DNA from: Osedax fenrisi
Taxonomy: Eukaryota > Annelida > Polychaeta > Sabellida > Siboglinidae
DNA: 64,000 nt
Direction of reading: 5' to 3'
Assembly (NCBI GenBank): GCA_964019155.1
Contig: OZ025241.1
Coordinates: forward strand, 61,626,198-61,690,197
The notes beneath the pieces were generated by a model that worked only from the letters and a program-made list of their open reading frames with translations, ran no database searches and was not told the DNA's origin. Position 1 is the stretch's first letter. Each line of letters opens with the position of its first letter. Positions 36,037-46,929 of this stretch are shown here, one piece after another. The position numbers and the translations under genes are program-made.

Positions 36037-36171
36037 GCGGATGATAATCCTACCCAAGTGCTAATCGTGGATAACATCAAATGTCATCAAAGCTCTAAAT
36101 TTGAAAACATAAAGATCGAGACCTCCCTCAAGATTAACTATAATGTGAATAGAGATAAGATCTACATGTCG
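36037..36171 (+). CDS. Exon 10: cysteine-rich repeat exon (B type)
   Basis: 45 codons, phase 0/0, acceptor ctaaccacatttag, donor GTTAGT (36172). Peptide ADDNPTQVLIVDNIKCHQSS, then KFENIKIETSLKINYNVNRD and KIYMS. It keeps the first B-type cysteine but lacks the P-C at the end of the second strand, so one disulfide of this repeat must be absent or rearranged. Confidence 0.85.
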
Positions 36172-36364
36172 GTTAGTGGATGTAGTTAGTGTCAGGTCGT
36201 TAGTGTCAGTTACGACATATCAGTTTGTACTATAGAACACTAAGTGTTAGTTTTAATATGTAGGTATTTATAATATTTTAGATAAAATATTTTGGTTATA
36301 ATTTGTCATCCTAATATATTTTAGTTTGAATATGTAAGTTGTAATTATTAGATATTATATTATC

Positions 36365-37143
36365 TAGGTTAAAGTAACATAATATGGACACTTTAACAAT
36401 AAATGGTCTTAACATTTTATGACTCAATATTTGTATTCAAAAATGACAATATATTAATATTATATGATTAGAGATATTATTGTTATTTTTAAATTTTATT
36501 TAATATTTTCATTCAATAGATAACGGGGGTGTCCGTATTCGGTACCCATATCGGAATACGGACATCCTGTGTTATAATACGAACACCACACATACCACTA
36601 GATAAGCTATATATTATTGATGAACCAATCAGATAAATTATAATTACACTATTTATAATTAATTTTATGAATAATTTAATATAATTTAATTAGTTAATAA
36701 TTTATTTATTTTTGTAATTAATAATACATTTTAAGTATCTAAATAATACAAATTTTAGATTTAGCTTCATTGGTGGTATTAATATTATAACGCACGCAAT
36801 TTTTATGAAAATCATAATAGTTCATAAACTGCGCGCTGATTGGTTATAGAGTGTCCGTATTAAGACATCTAGAGTGTCCATATTAGGGAATTATATGACC
36901 TCTATATATATGCTTATAGCTTAATTAATATTTTATAATAACTATAGCAATTATGCATATAATGTTTAGAATGCTTTACTTATTAATAATATATTTTTTA
37001 TATCGATACATTTATTTGTATATAATTGAGAAGGTATAAATTGAATTTTTTTTTTCATAATTTTAAAAACGTAATACAAAAATCTGTTTATTGGATATAT
37101 CAGCACTATTTTGAATAATAAAATGTATTCGGTTACTTTCACC
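36365..37143. mobile_element. MITE of the GGGGAAAGTAACCGAATACGGACAC family, copy B
   Basis: Decayed ends (taggttaaagtaacataata and ggttactttcaccc). The interior aligns with the other three copies, including gtgtccgtattaagacatctagagtgtcc (36851-36880) and the central cggtacccat inverted core at about 36540. Confidence 0.75.
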
Positions 37144-37575
37144 CAAATAATTAATCACATGTCTAATTTAAAAATTCTAAGCTAGTTTTCTGATCTATAG
37201 TTAACATAAATATATTTATTATCTGTGAGTTTCACAGTATATTAAAGTAGCATATATAGTATGTGTATAGGTGTAATATATATAATAGTTAAAATTGTGA
37301 ATATTTTACATTTTACTAATTATTAAATTAAAAAATGGATATATCGTGTATTTCATTATAAATAAGCTAGAAACTTAAATTAATTTAAAGCATTATTTAA
37401 TGAGTTAATGATATTTGAATGAGTGAAATTGATAAACAATAATTATTCTGAGTAAATATATTCTAAAGATATACATTAAAATAATGAAAAATGTACGAAA
37501 TATGCAAATAGATATCACATATGTGCAGTGTGTTATTATGAATAAAGATACGTGCATCTATGAATGCTAAATATT

Positions 37576-37620
<45 letters not shown>

Positions 37621-38333
37621 CTTTATTTTATCTTTTGTAAAGACTTAAGTCTACAAACGATCTTATATTCATTGAATTATGATGATTATTAAAATAAATA
37701 AATGTTGTTTATAATTATTATTACAATTTATTTAAAAGATATATTTTTAAGTGTTTATTTTATAGTTATATTTTACGTAAAAACATGATTTATATATCAT
37801 TTTAAAGATAATATTTATTATATTAATAATATTATATAAAATAAATATATTTCAAACTATAGTTTGAACTATAGTTTGAAACACATGTAACTCAAATTGT
37901 ATCATAGTATAGAGGGCGGCACCTATTAACACTTTCGGAAATATCAACCAAACCCCCTCACGTACCATATTTCACCGATATTTATCAGTACTATTAGAAC
38001 GGATAATAGATAATGGTTTTTATATCATAATATACAAATGTGATAGAGCTATTTAAAATTCAAATACTACGATTCAATATCCAAGGAGGCTGCTTATTCG
38101 CTTTCTATTCATACCGTCTTTTGTAGCGAATACTAACTTATATCTACCGAAACCCCCTCACGTCCCCTACTAGAATTATTATTGTATTATTATGTAAATA
38201 ATATGTGTTTATTTAAAGTATACTTTCGAATAAAACCCTAAGCTAAATATACAATAACTACAAATAGGTTTAAATATATAATTGCTATATCCTATAGGAT
38301 GTTTATTTTATGCCTATATATATAGGTATTTCT

Positions 38334-38364
<31 letters not shown>

Positions 38365-38462
38365 GTGTCGCCACTCCAGCCTAACGTACACTATACATCG
38401 TACACACACACGTAAACACACACGTACATACGCACAGACACACCGTCATACACCTCATATAG
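37144..38462. other. AT-rich intron, no element recognised
   Basis: Contains a (TA)n tract (37576-37613), a triple aactatagtttga repeat (37855-37880) and a TA plus (CA)-rich run before exon 11. No coding sequence seen. Confidence 0.5.
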
Positions 38463-38741
38463 GCCCAAGTGGAGGACTGCGATTCGATACGGCCGGGTCT
38501 ACGGGTCAAGGTCGAAGTGTACGAGTGTTACTTGACCGTCGCTGTGGCCGAGTGTAACGCCGTCCAGCCTCTGCCCCGGTGTCCGGTCAGACCGGTGTGC
38601 TACGTAACTTACGTTGCAAACTACACGCAACAACTGACCGTCATGGCCAGGTGTAGCGCCACGCACGCATTCTCCGTACACCTGAGCAAGTTCAACGTCA
38701 CCCTAGCGGTACCCGTGTGCCTTACGAAGGGGCGTATAGGA
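38463..38741 (+). CDS. Exon 11: fused A+B repeat exon
   Basis: 93 codons, phase 0/0, acceptor cacctcatatag, donor GTTAGT (38742). The first part (EDCDSIRPGLRVKVEVYEC, YLTVAVAECNAV, LPRCPVRPVCYVTYV) has A-type features. The second (TQQLTVMARCSATHAFSVHL, then NVTLAVPVC) is B-type. In exons 5-10 the two halves sit on separate exons; here they lie in one exon with no intron, so an intron was lost here or gained elsewhere. The eight cysteines, two sequons and very high GC make this one of the most secure exons. Confidence 0.92.
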
Positions 38742-38777
38742 GTTAGTACGCCGAGCTCTTCCGGCAATATACTTATC

Positions 38778-38821
<44 letters not shown>

Positions 38822-39045
38822 TATAAATAATATAGTAGCTACTATTCTAGAATACTATAGTATTCTACTATTCTATTATTTGTTTATTTTATATTTGTAT
38901 GGTTAAAAGTTAATTTATTAATTAATCACAATACTGATACAATAATAAAGCACGTATACATACGTCGTATACAGAAGTACGTATATATATATATGATGTA
39001 TTTAAATTGTTCGAAATTGTTTTCAAATATATAAAACATCTACAG

Positions 39046-39292
39046 AGCAACGTTACGATCAAAACAAACGGTAGCTGCAGTATAGACGTAAACATGCCCG
39101 TGGAATGCGGTGGCGAAGTTGATTTGAGAGCCTGTCACGCCCCCTTGAAACCACGCCTACTCAGGGCCGGAACCTCCGTTCATCGACTACTGGGCCATAG
39201 CGCGACTTTGACTTGCGACTGGGAAACAGAAGATTCTTTCGATCACACCTGGTACAAGTACAATGGCCACAATAACACGAGTAGGGCATACG
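39046..39292 (+). CDS. Exon 12: last cysteine-rich half-repeat and start of Ig-like domain (3' end uncertain)
   Basis: Acceptor aaacatctacag, phase 0 in. Peptide SNVTIKTNGSCSIDVNMPVE, a C-rich part ending RACHAP, then the start of an Ig fold: HSATLTCDWE and DHTWYKYNG (B-strand Cys, C-strand Trp 12 residues later). The 3' end is not settled. Donors at 39281 (GTAGGG) and 39293 (GTGTTG) are phase 1, but exon 13 needs phase 2. The only phase-2 donor is GTACAA at 39258, which cuts just after WYK and leaves an Ig domain with a very short middle. A missed small exon is possible. Confidence 0.75.
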
Positions 39293-39300
39293 GTGTTGGT

Positions 39301-39475
39301 AATGCTGTTGTTGATGATGTTGTTAGTGATCGTGATGTTGATGGTTATTTTGGTAATGCTGTTGTTTATCCGATTTTTGTTGATGGTGATTATGCTGATG
39401 TTGTTGTTGTTGATGTTGATGGTGATGATAATGTTGGTGATACTGATGTTGTTGGTGATGATGATAATTATAACG
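39301..39475 (+). repeat. Degenerate (GTT/GAT)n trinucleotide repeat
   Basis: Directly after exon 12, a run of about 170 bp of gttgat, gatgtt and ggtgat triplets stays open in the exon's frame to the tag at 39502-39504. It would code for a Val/Asp-only stretch, so I take it as intronic. Confidence 0.75.
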
Positions 39476-39850
39476 ATATAGGTAACCTATTAGTAATATA
39501 TTAGTAATAACATACTAAACCTATAAATAAACGTAAGAATGATAATACTAATAATAAGCATAACATAAACGATATTAAAAATTGTACAAAAATTGTGAAT
39601 ATATTTTGTAGGCTACTAATATTTGTATAATCTTACTATTATGATATTATTATTATATGGATATAATAATTACTAATTTGAAATAAATATAAACTTATAA
39701 AATGTATTAAATTGGTATTTAATAATTATTTATTATACACACACACATATATTAATATATAATCTGATTATTTTAAAGCTTATTAAAGTATAAATTAAAG
39801 TTATTTCTGAGTTAAATAATAATCTTATTAATTATGTTTTATATATATAT

Positions 39851-39896
<46 letters not shown>

Positions 39897-40022
39897 CATG
39901 TTATAAATAATAACTGTGAGGGGCACTGGACAATACAATACTGAAGTCGAATCAGCGACCTCTGCATAGGCATGGATTACTAGTTGTTGGTTGTCCCACT
40001 GATAAATAGACCCCACACTATG
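39897..40022 (-). mobile_element. tRNA-derived SINE (family 2), second copy
   Basis: Aligns with the outer parts of 6478-6655 (tgttataaataa, gtgaggggc, ccggacaat, ggttgtcccactgat) and lacks its internal hairpin. Minus-strand A-box tttatcagtggg and B-box ctgattcgactt are degraded. Confidence 0.6.
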
Positions 40023-40024
40023 TA

Positions 40025-40063
<39 letters not shown>

Positions 40064-40213
40064 ATATATATAAATTTCTATATTCTTATTAAATTATATA
40101 ATAGCTTCTAATAATAGATATGGGGATATACATTGTTTCATAACCTTATATATTTAATGAAAAATGAATCGATATCAGTGTCCCATAATACGAAGAAAAG
40201 GTTTAATTTATAC

Positions 40214-40264
<51 letters not shown>

Positions 40265-40465
40265 TACTATACTATACTATAGTAATAACATTTTTAATTT
40301 ATTAAATTGAGGTAATATTTATTTGTTAATCACACTAGGTGTAGTATATAATGGAATATAATATCTATGTATATAGTATATAATTTGTATGTATATAGTA
40401 TATAATGTCTATATATATAGTATATAATTTCTATGTAATACTTATTATTTTGTATCTCCGTACTA

Positions 40466-40578
40466 TAGCCCTGTTTTATCTACATAACATCCGATTACAT
40501 AACTTCATACCTAATTTGAAGTAAAGTATGTAGGTATGAAGTTATGTAATCGGATGTTATGTAGATCAAACAGGGCTA
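40466..40578. mobile_element. 113-bp fold-back element
   Basis: An almost perfect inverted repeat of about 50 bp starts tagccctgttttatctacat and has only about 15 bp of loop. One mismatch is visible (t against g in the arm). It would form a long stable hairpin RNA. Confidence 0.85.
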
Positions 40579-40740
40579 ACTCTTTAACTTATTATTTTAG
40601 ATTGTTTACTTTATGATTTTAAACCCTATATAAAATACAAACATTATTAAATCCTAATAATAAATGAATCGTAAGATTAATTAATCTGTAAATATGAGAA
40701 TTAATTATATGAATTATATATCTAAACTCTGATTAATGAT

Positions 40741-42405
40741 ATGATATTATGTTCTCCAGATAATAATTTCATATTATTTGCTGATGATACTAATGTAATT
40801 ATTAATGATAAATCATCTAATAATCTAAATTATAAATTACAGTCAGCATGTGATGACATTTTTCTATGGTCTAAACTTAATAAATTATCCATAAATATAG
40901 ATAAAACGCATTGTATGTCATTTAAAAATGATATAATATTTAATATAAATATAGATAATGCAATTTTATCTCAAGTAACTTCTACAAAATTTCTTTGAAT
41001 AAATCTATATACTTGTTTAAATATTGAAATGTAATTTGGCTTATCTTACAAATAAATTATTAACAATTTTGTGGATCATAATTTTTTTTTCATACTTTGT
41101 AAATACATCTGCCATGATCAAACTATACTATGCTTTATTTTATCCACATTTAATTTACTGTATAGAAATATGGGGTCATGGTTATGTATCAAACTTAAAT
41201 AGCATATATTTAATTCAAAAAAAGATATTAAAAATAATTTTTAATAAACCAAATGATTTTTCAACTGTTTCTTTATTTAAGGAAAATAAAATATTATCTT
41301 TATATGATATTTGTAAGTATAAGACTTGCATTTACATGTATAAAATATTCAATAAATTGCGCCATCCTATTATTTTAAATCATTTTACATTGACATCTAA
41401 AAAAAGATTTAATACCAGGAGTAACTGTGATTTTATTCAACCTTATTTTAAATATAATTATAAGAATAATACCTTAATTACATTCGGACCAAGACTTTGG
41501 AATGATTTAAGTATAGATATAAGAAAGTCAAATTCTTTATCATTATTCTGTAAAAATCTTAAAATAATTTTATATAATACTTAGTCTATTTTAATGCATT
41601 TATTTTTAGTTTAAATTTTTATTTAATATATTTGACTTATGATAATATTTTTTTATAATTTATTTAAATTTTGATTTTATTTATTTGTCACTATAAAAAT
41701 ACTGACATTATATTAAATTTTGACATTATAAAAAACTGACTTTTAAAAAATTATTATATATGATTTTAAGATTGTATTATCTTTTATTTTATTTTTACAT
41801 TTTTTGACATTAAATAAATTACTTTGGGTTATATATTTTTCTGTATGAACATCGAATATTGTTTAACCTATAGGTTTATTTAATATATTGTCTTATTTTT
41901 TTTTCTCTTGTTTCTTTTACTTTTAAATGTTGGCTATCTCATATTTAGTTCCACTATATTATATTTTAATTTATATTATTTAGTACTTATTTATTAGCTT
42001 TTAATGTTATACTTTTATCATTTATTTATATTATTACATGACTACATTATTATATTATGATTACATTTAGTTACATGATAAGTTTCATTATATTTTATTA
42101 TATATATTATTTTATTATATATTTTATTTATTTTTATCATATATATGTAAACAGGAAGTCATAAGGTTAAATACCTCGAAAATCTTCTGAACATTTTATT
42201 TGTCATTTTATTATTTTTTTTCTCTCGCAATGATTGCAATAATGAAATATATCTTATCTTATCTTATAATATTATAAAATTATTATTTATTTATAACTAT
42301 TATCTATAATGAAACTTATCATGTTAATAAAGGGGTAATTGTCTCGATAAGCAACACTGCTTCTACAATTACCTTGGTATTGCCTAAATCTGATAATAAT
42401 AATAA
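40741..42405 (+). pseudogene. 5'-truncated LINE: reverse transcriptase C-terminus and 3' UTR
   Basis: The plus-strand fragment begins inside the RT palm (FILFADDTNVIINDKS) and continues through LSINIDKTHCM. After a stop at 40996-40998 it resumes in another frame with the thumb and C-terminal region: LYYALFYPHLIYCIEIWG ... FGPRLWNDLSIDIRKS to a stop at 41582-41584. About 800 bp of AT-rich 3' UTR follows and ends in ctgataataataat. The 3' end matches the truncated copies at 9149-9411 and 59178-59432, so it fixes the true 3' terminus of the family. CR1-like by motif style. Confidence 0.85.
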
Positions 42406-42478
42406 TTAGTATAGTTATTATTTATTTTATTATTAAAATTATTATTAATATTAATAATAATACTAATAACAACAATAG

Positions 42479-42600
42479 GTTTAATAAACGCGTTAAATTG
42501 ACAATACCAAATCTGAAACCGCACCATGGCAATTATTACAAGTGTTCCAACTCGAAAAAGAATCCATCGTATTCCGGATATTCTACTGTATTACTTACAG
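42479..42600 (+). CDS. Exon 13: second half of the Ig-like domain
   Basis: Acceptor aacaacaatag, phase 2 in, phase 1 out before GTTAGA (42601). The other two frames have early stops, so the phase is firm. Peptide FNKRVKLTIPNLKPHHGNYY, then KCSNSKKNPSYSGYSTVLLT. L-x-I ... G-x-Y-x-C is the classic E-F strand signature of Ig domains, ending with a G strand (STVLLT). It lies 74 bp after the LINE tail. Confidence 0.88.
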
Positions 42601-43327
42601 GTTAGATGTGTAAAATGTATACATAACTTATACATAACCTATAGGTTACAATCCTACATTAGGAGATAATGTTTTGGTAAATTTTGTAGTTAACTCCATA
42701 GAAAAGTGTCAACTAACTCGGAATAACTCATCTTAATAATTCTAGATATAATAAAACAAATAATTGAAAACCGACAACAATTCTGAAAGCTAAATAATAT
42801 TTTAAAATAATAGGAATTTACATTGAATTTACGGTAACAAATTAAATTACAAATATATGAAAGGAAAAATGTATTACAATTTAAAATTGCCTTTTAGCAT
42901 ATGTAGTATATAAAAACATCCTTAAAAAATGAAAAAAAAAATCTTTATAAATAATTAAATATATCTAACTGAAATTTTAATTTATTTTTAATTTTTTCTA
43001 AATCGAAAAAAAAAAGTAACAATGGAATAATAAAAAAAAAATGTATATTATCATCATTATATGAATATAAAATTATAAGTATTAATATATACAATATATA
43101 TATATATAGGAAACTATCCAACTATTATTATTTGCTAACACTTTTTAATTTTTATCCATATACAAAATCATATTTTTTCATAATCAATGTTATCAATGAC
43201 GTATTTAGTATCCTATAGGATAAGTATTTATTAAATAGTTTTTTATATATCATTTATTTACATGCCTATTTTGAAAGTTACACCGCTATTTTCAAAAAGG
43301 TACTGCAAAATAGTATCTCTCTCGATA

Positions 43328-43391
<64 letters not shown>

Positions 43392-44340
43392 ATGATGATA
43401 TTCGGTTTATTAAGCACTAAAATAATGACATATGCGTGAAGAAAATAATAATATGATAATAATAATACGATAACAATTTAATAATAATATACATTGCATA
43501 TAATACGAACACAAATAATAAGTGATATAGAGGAGTTTTATTATTATATATATATATTTCTCCAAACATATAACAATGCGGCATCATCGCGAAGCGACCA
43601 TGCTACGAACCTAAGAAATAAATTCAAGATCGGAAGACACCAGTTATACTCATATTTTATTCCTCTTTAATATGCACTATCAAAATAATACATTTTAAAG
43701 TGATTCTTTTTTACGTGTTATCATATATTAAAGTGGATTTAAAAATTAAGATTACAAATTAATTCGCCTAGAATATTCAATAGGTGGCGCTTTTTAATAA
43801 CATTATACAATTGCTGTCACTCTATATGCTGCACAGAGCTAGAGAGAACGTTTCTATCTAGCTCTATGATATGCTGCCTGTGTAATACATAGATTTAGAG
43901 TACAGGTACTCTAAATCTATGGTGTAATACGAAAATGTTTGTATGTTTACATATAATAAAAACAAGTTTGATTGATCTAGAGATTTGTACCGTTTATATA
44001 GAATCATTATATGTTATATATACAGAAAGCAGTATTTAAATTAAGTTAATCTTAGTTATATTTTATTCTATGAATATATGTTATATTATTATGGTATATA
44101 TATTTACAAAGTGCATATTAATTTACTTTAATGGTCAAATTCATAGAAAATAATTGTGTAAAGTAAAAAATGTTTGCTATATATTATTTAAAAATTAATT
44201 TAGTTTAATGTAATAAAGACCTACTACATAATTAAGTAAAACTAGTATATAGATAAATAATATTTATAATATGTAGGTATATCTACTTAATCATTTATTC
44301 ATATAATGTGTGTGTGCGTGGTTATCTGTTGTGGTTAGGT
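42601..44340. other. AT-rich intron, hairpin and (TA)n
   Basis: Contains a 58-bp (TA)n tract (43330-43387) and the hairpin at 43892-43922 (catagatttagagtac and its complement), related to that at 3302-3351. No coding sequence or other element recognised. Confidence 0.5.
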
Positions 44341-45048
44341 TGGGGTAAGTAAATAATACGGACACCCTATAGGGTATATATACCACTATATAAACTATAT
44401 ATTATTGATTAATCAATCAGCCAAATTACAATTAGATTATTTATAATTAATGTTATGGATTATTTATTCAAATTTAATTAGTTAATAATTTATTTATTTG
44501 TATTATGTTTTTAATTAATAATATAATTTATGTATCTAAATAATAAAAAATTTAGATTTAGTTTTATTTGTGGTACAATATTATAACGAACGCGATTTTT
44601 ATGAAAATCAGAATAGTTCGTACGCTGCGCGCTGATTAGTTATAGGGTGTCCGTATTAAGACATCTAGAGTGTCCGTATTAGAGACGTATATGCTTATAA
44701 CTTAATTAATATTTTATAACAAATATATAATTATGCATATAATGTTTATAATGATTTATTTTTTAATAATATATTGTTATGTTATATCGATACATTGGTA
44801 TATTCTTGAGGTGGTTTTAAGTTGAAATTGTATTTCATAAATTTAAAAATGTAATAAAAAATCAGTTTATTTGGATATATCAGCAATATTTTTATTTATT
44901 AAAAAATTAAAAATTAATAATTTATTTAGACTAATTATATAATTATGAATATTTTATTCATCACATATTTTTGTCTAGGATTTATGGTTTCTGAGATCCT
45001 GAGAGTGTCCGTATTGGGGCACGGTCCGTATTCGGTTACTTTCTACTA
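44341..45048. mobile_element. MITE of the GGGGAAAGTAACCGAATACGGACAC family, copy C
   Basis: Ends ggggtaagtaaataatacgg and cggttactttcta; gtgtccgtatt motifs at about 44651, 44671 and 45005. It lacks about 200 bp at the left compared with copies A and D. Confidence 0.8.
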
Positions 45049-45383
45049 CATCTATAGGTATATATATATACTATAATGTATTAAACATTATACGCATAGA
45101 AAGGAGAATATATATTCAACTTGAAATATATTAACTTATTAATATGATACAAATTTTCATCGATATACAAAACTACATGTATGATTAAAATAGTGTTAAC
45201 TTAAAATATATGTTTTAAAACTATATTAATCATAAATATATTTTTATAAATCGGTTTAGACAGGTTATTATATTTCCAAAGGAATCTAACATAATTATAA
45301 AATAATTGAATATTAATATAATCAAATTATTAATTACTAGTTTTTGTATATGTGTTTGTATATATCCCTACTATTAAGTTCTG

Positions 45384-45415
45384 ATAATACCATATGTCCA
45401 CAAATATATATATAT

Positions 45416-45450
<35 letters not shown>

Positions 45451-45464
45451 TTGTGGACATATGG

Positions 45465-45469
<5 letters not shown>
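45384..45469. repeat. (TA)n tract enclosed in a perfect inverted repeat
   Basis: The arms aataccatatgtccacaaat and its complement surround about 45 bp of TA. Same organisation as 32739-32824 but with unrelated arms. Confidence 0.85.
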
Positions 45470-45507
<38 letters not shown>

Positions 45508-45821
45508 GATTGCTATATATATATATAATAATGATATAGCTAATAAGATATATTATAATTTATACCTAATTTTTAAATTTATAATATAATATATGAAATA
45601 ATAATTTCATAAATGTATTTTATTTTTCTAGAAGTTTTCTAAAACTAACTATGAATGACTATATTCTATCAATGGATCTAGGACTGTATTCTAGGTTCTA
45701 TCATTACAATTTCATTCATAAAAATAAACTATTTTTAATTGTAATTACCCTTAATCATAACATATTTGTTGATTTATTTCTAAAAATTATTTTCGAGTAA
45801 AATAAATTAAATTATATTATT

Positions 45822-45869
<48 letters not shown>

Positions 45870-45920
45870 TTACTATGATTTCTATAAATATATGTGACGT
45901 TAATTTCAAATATGTTAAAG

Positions 45921-46034
45921 ATCCGAATATAGAATGCACAACTAATATAAGTGAAGAAGGGAGGACAAAACAAGGACATATGCTCGTGGTTCACGAAGAT
46001 ATCGTTAACATAACTTGCAGCGTCACATCGTACG
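45921..46034 (+). CDS. Exon 14: start of a second Ig-like domain
   Basis: Phase 1 in, phase 1 out. Acceptor aaatatgttaaag has a poor pyrimidine tract; donor GTCGGT (46035). Peptide PNIECTTNISEEGRTKQGHM, then LVVHEDIVNITCSVTSY. V-x-I-T-C-S-V is a typical Ig B strand. The frame is open about 14 codons upstream of the acceptor but with no other AG available. Two sequons. Confidence 0.8.
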
Positions 46035-46625
46035 GTCGGTATAGGTCATAGGTCATAGGTCATATACGCGTATTCTAGACGGGAGATACCGTTTTCATCT
46101 TTCTATAAACTGTAAACATTTCAAACCATTACCACATTGCTATACATTGTACAGTGTACATTGTACTGTGTACATTGTTAACTGTACAACCTATAATTAA
46201 CAAACCATAAATACGATAGTATACGATTATATAAATATAGTTAAGTGGTTACCTATATTGTATTTATTACAAATGGGTTGAAACCGTTAACTAAAATGTA
46301 TCCTATAATAACATCACTATGATTTAAACATATTGCTAATACGACGTAACGCTGCATACTTTAAATCATTGTGGTAACTGGCATTCATCAAATGGTGTTA
46401 TATCTATAGGGATATGCACTAACCTTAAGTTGAGGATATCCTGATATATATATATATATATACATATTAAATATAATATTTGTTTATTAAGTTAATCATA
46501 CAGAAGTATTTACATTAAGTGATCTATAGTTTGTGTCAATACTAAAACATGGATGCATGACATAATATATTATTAGTGCACACCCTATAATATGGATGTA
46601 TGACAGACGGTATATACAACATAAT

Positions 46626-46671
<46 letters not shown>

Positions 46672-46900
46672 CATCCCTTTCTTAAGTATATAAATGTTTT
46701 ACAATAATGTACATTTAATAATAACGTTTAAATAATATGAACCTTAATCCCTGCAGTAACATTTAGTTACTCATCCGTATACCGTTTAGGTGGAATAACT
46801 CTCCTACCCGAACGCGTTGTATACGTCGATCCAATCGTCTCTATTAAGACAGATCTATTTATATATATTATATTTATATATCTATTATATCTATTATATT
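46035..46900. other. AT-rich intron sequence
   Basis: Short palindromic runs of tacagtgtacattgtac (about 46150-46185) and a (TA)n tract (46627-46672). Nothing else seen. Confidence 0.5.
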
Positions 46901-46929
46901 TTTTTGATGAATACGGTCACACTTTGTAC

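Noticed and set aside
39301..39504. Val/Asp-rich extension of exon 12
   Set aside because: It is a degenerate (GTT/GAT)n repeat that happens to be open; no functional composition and no splice partner.
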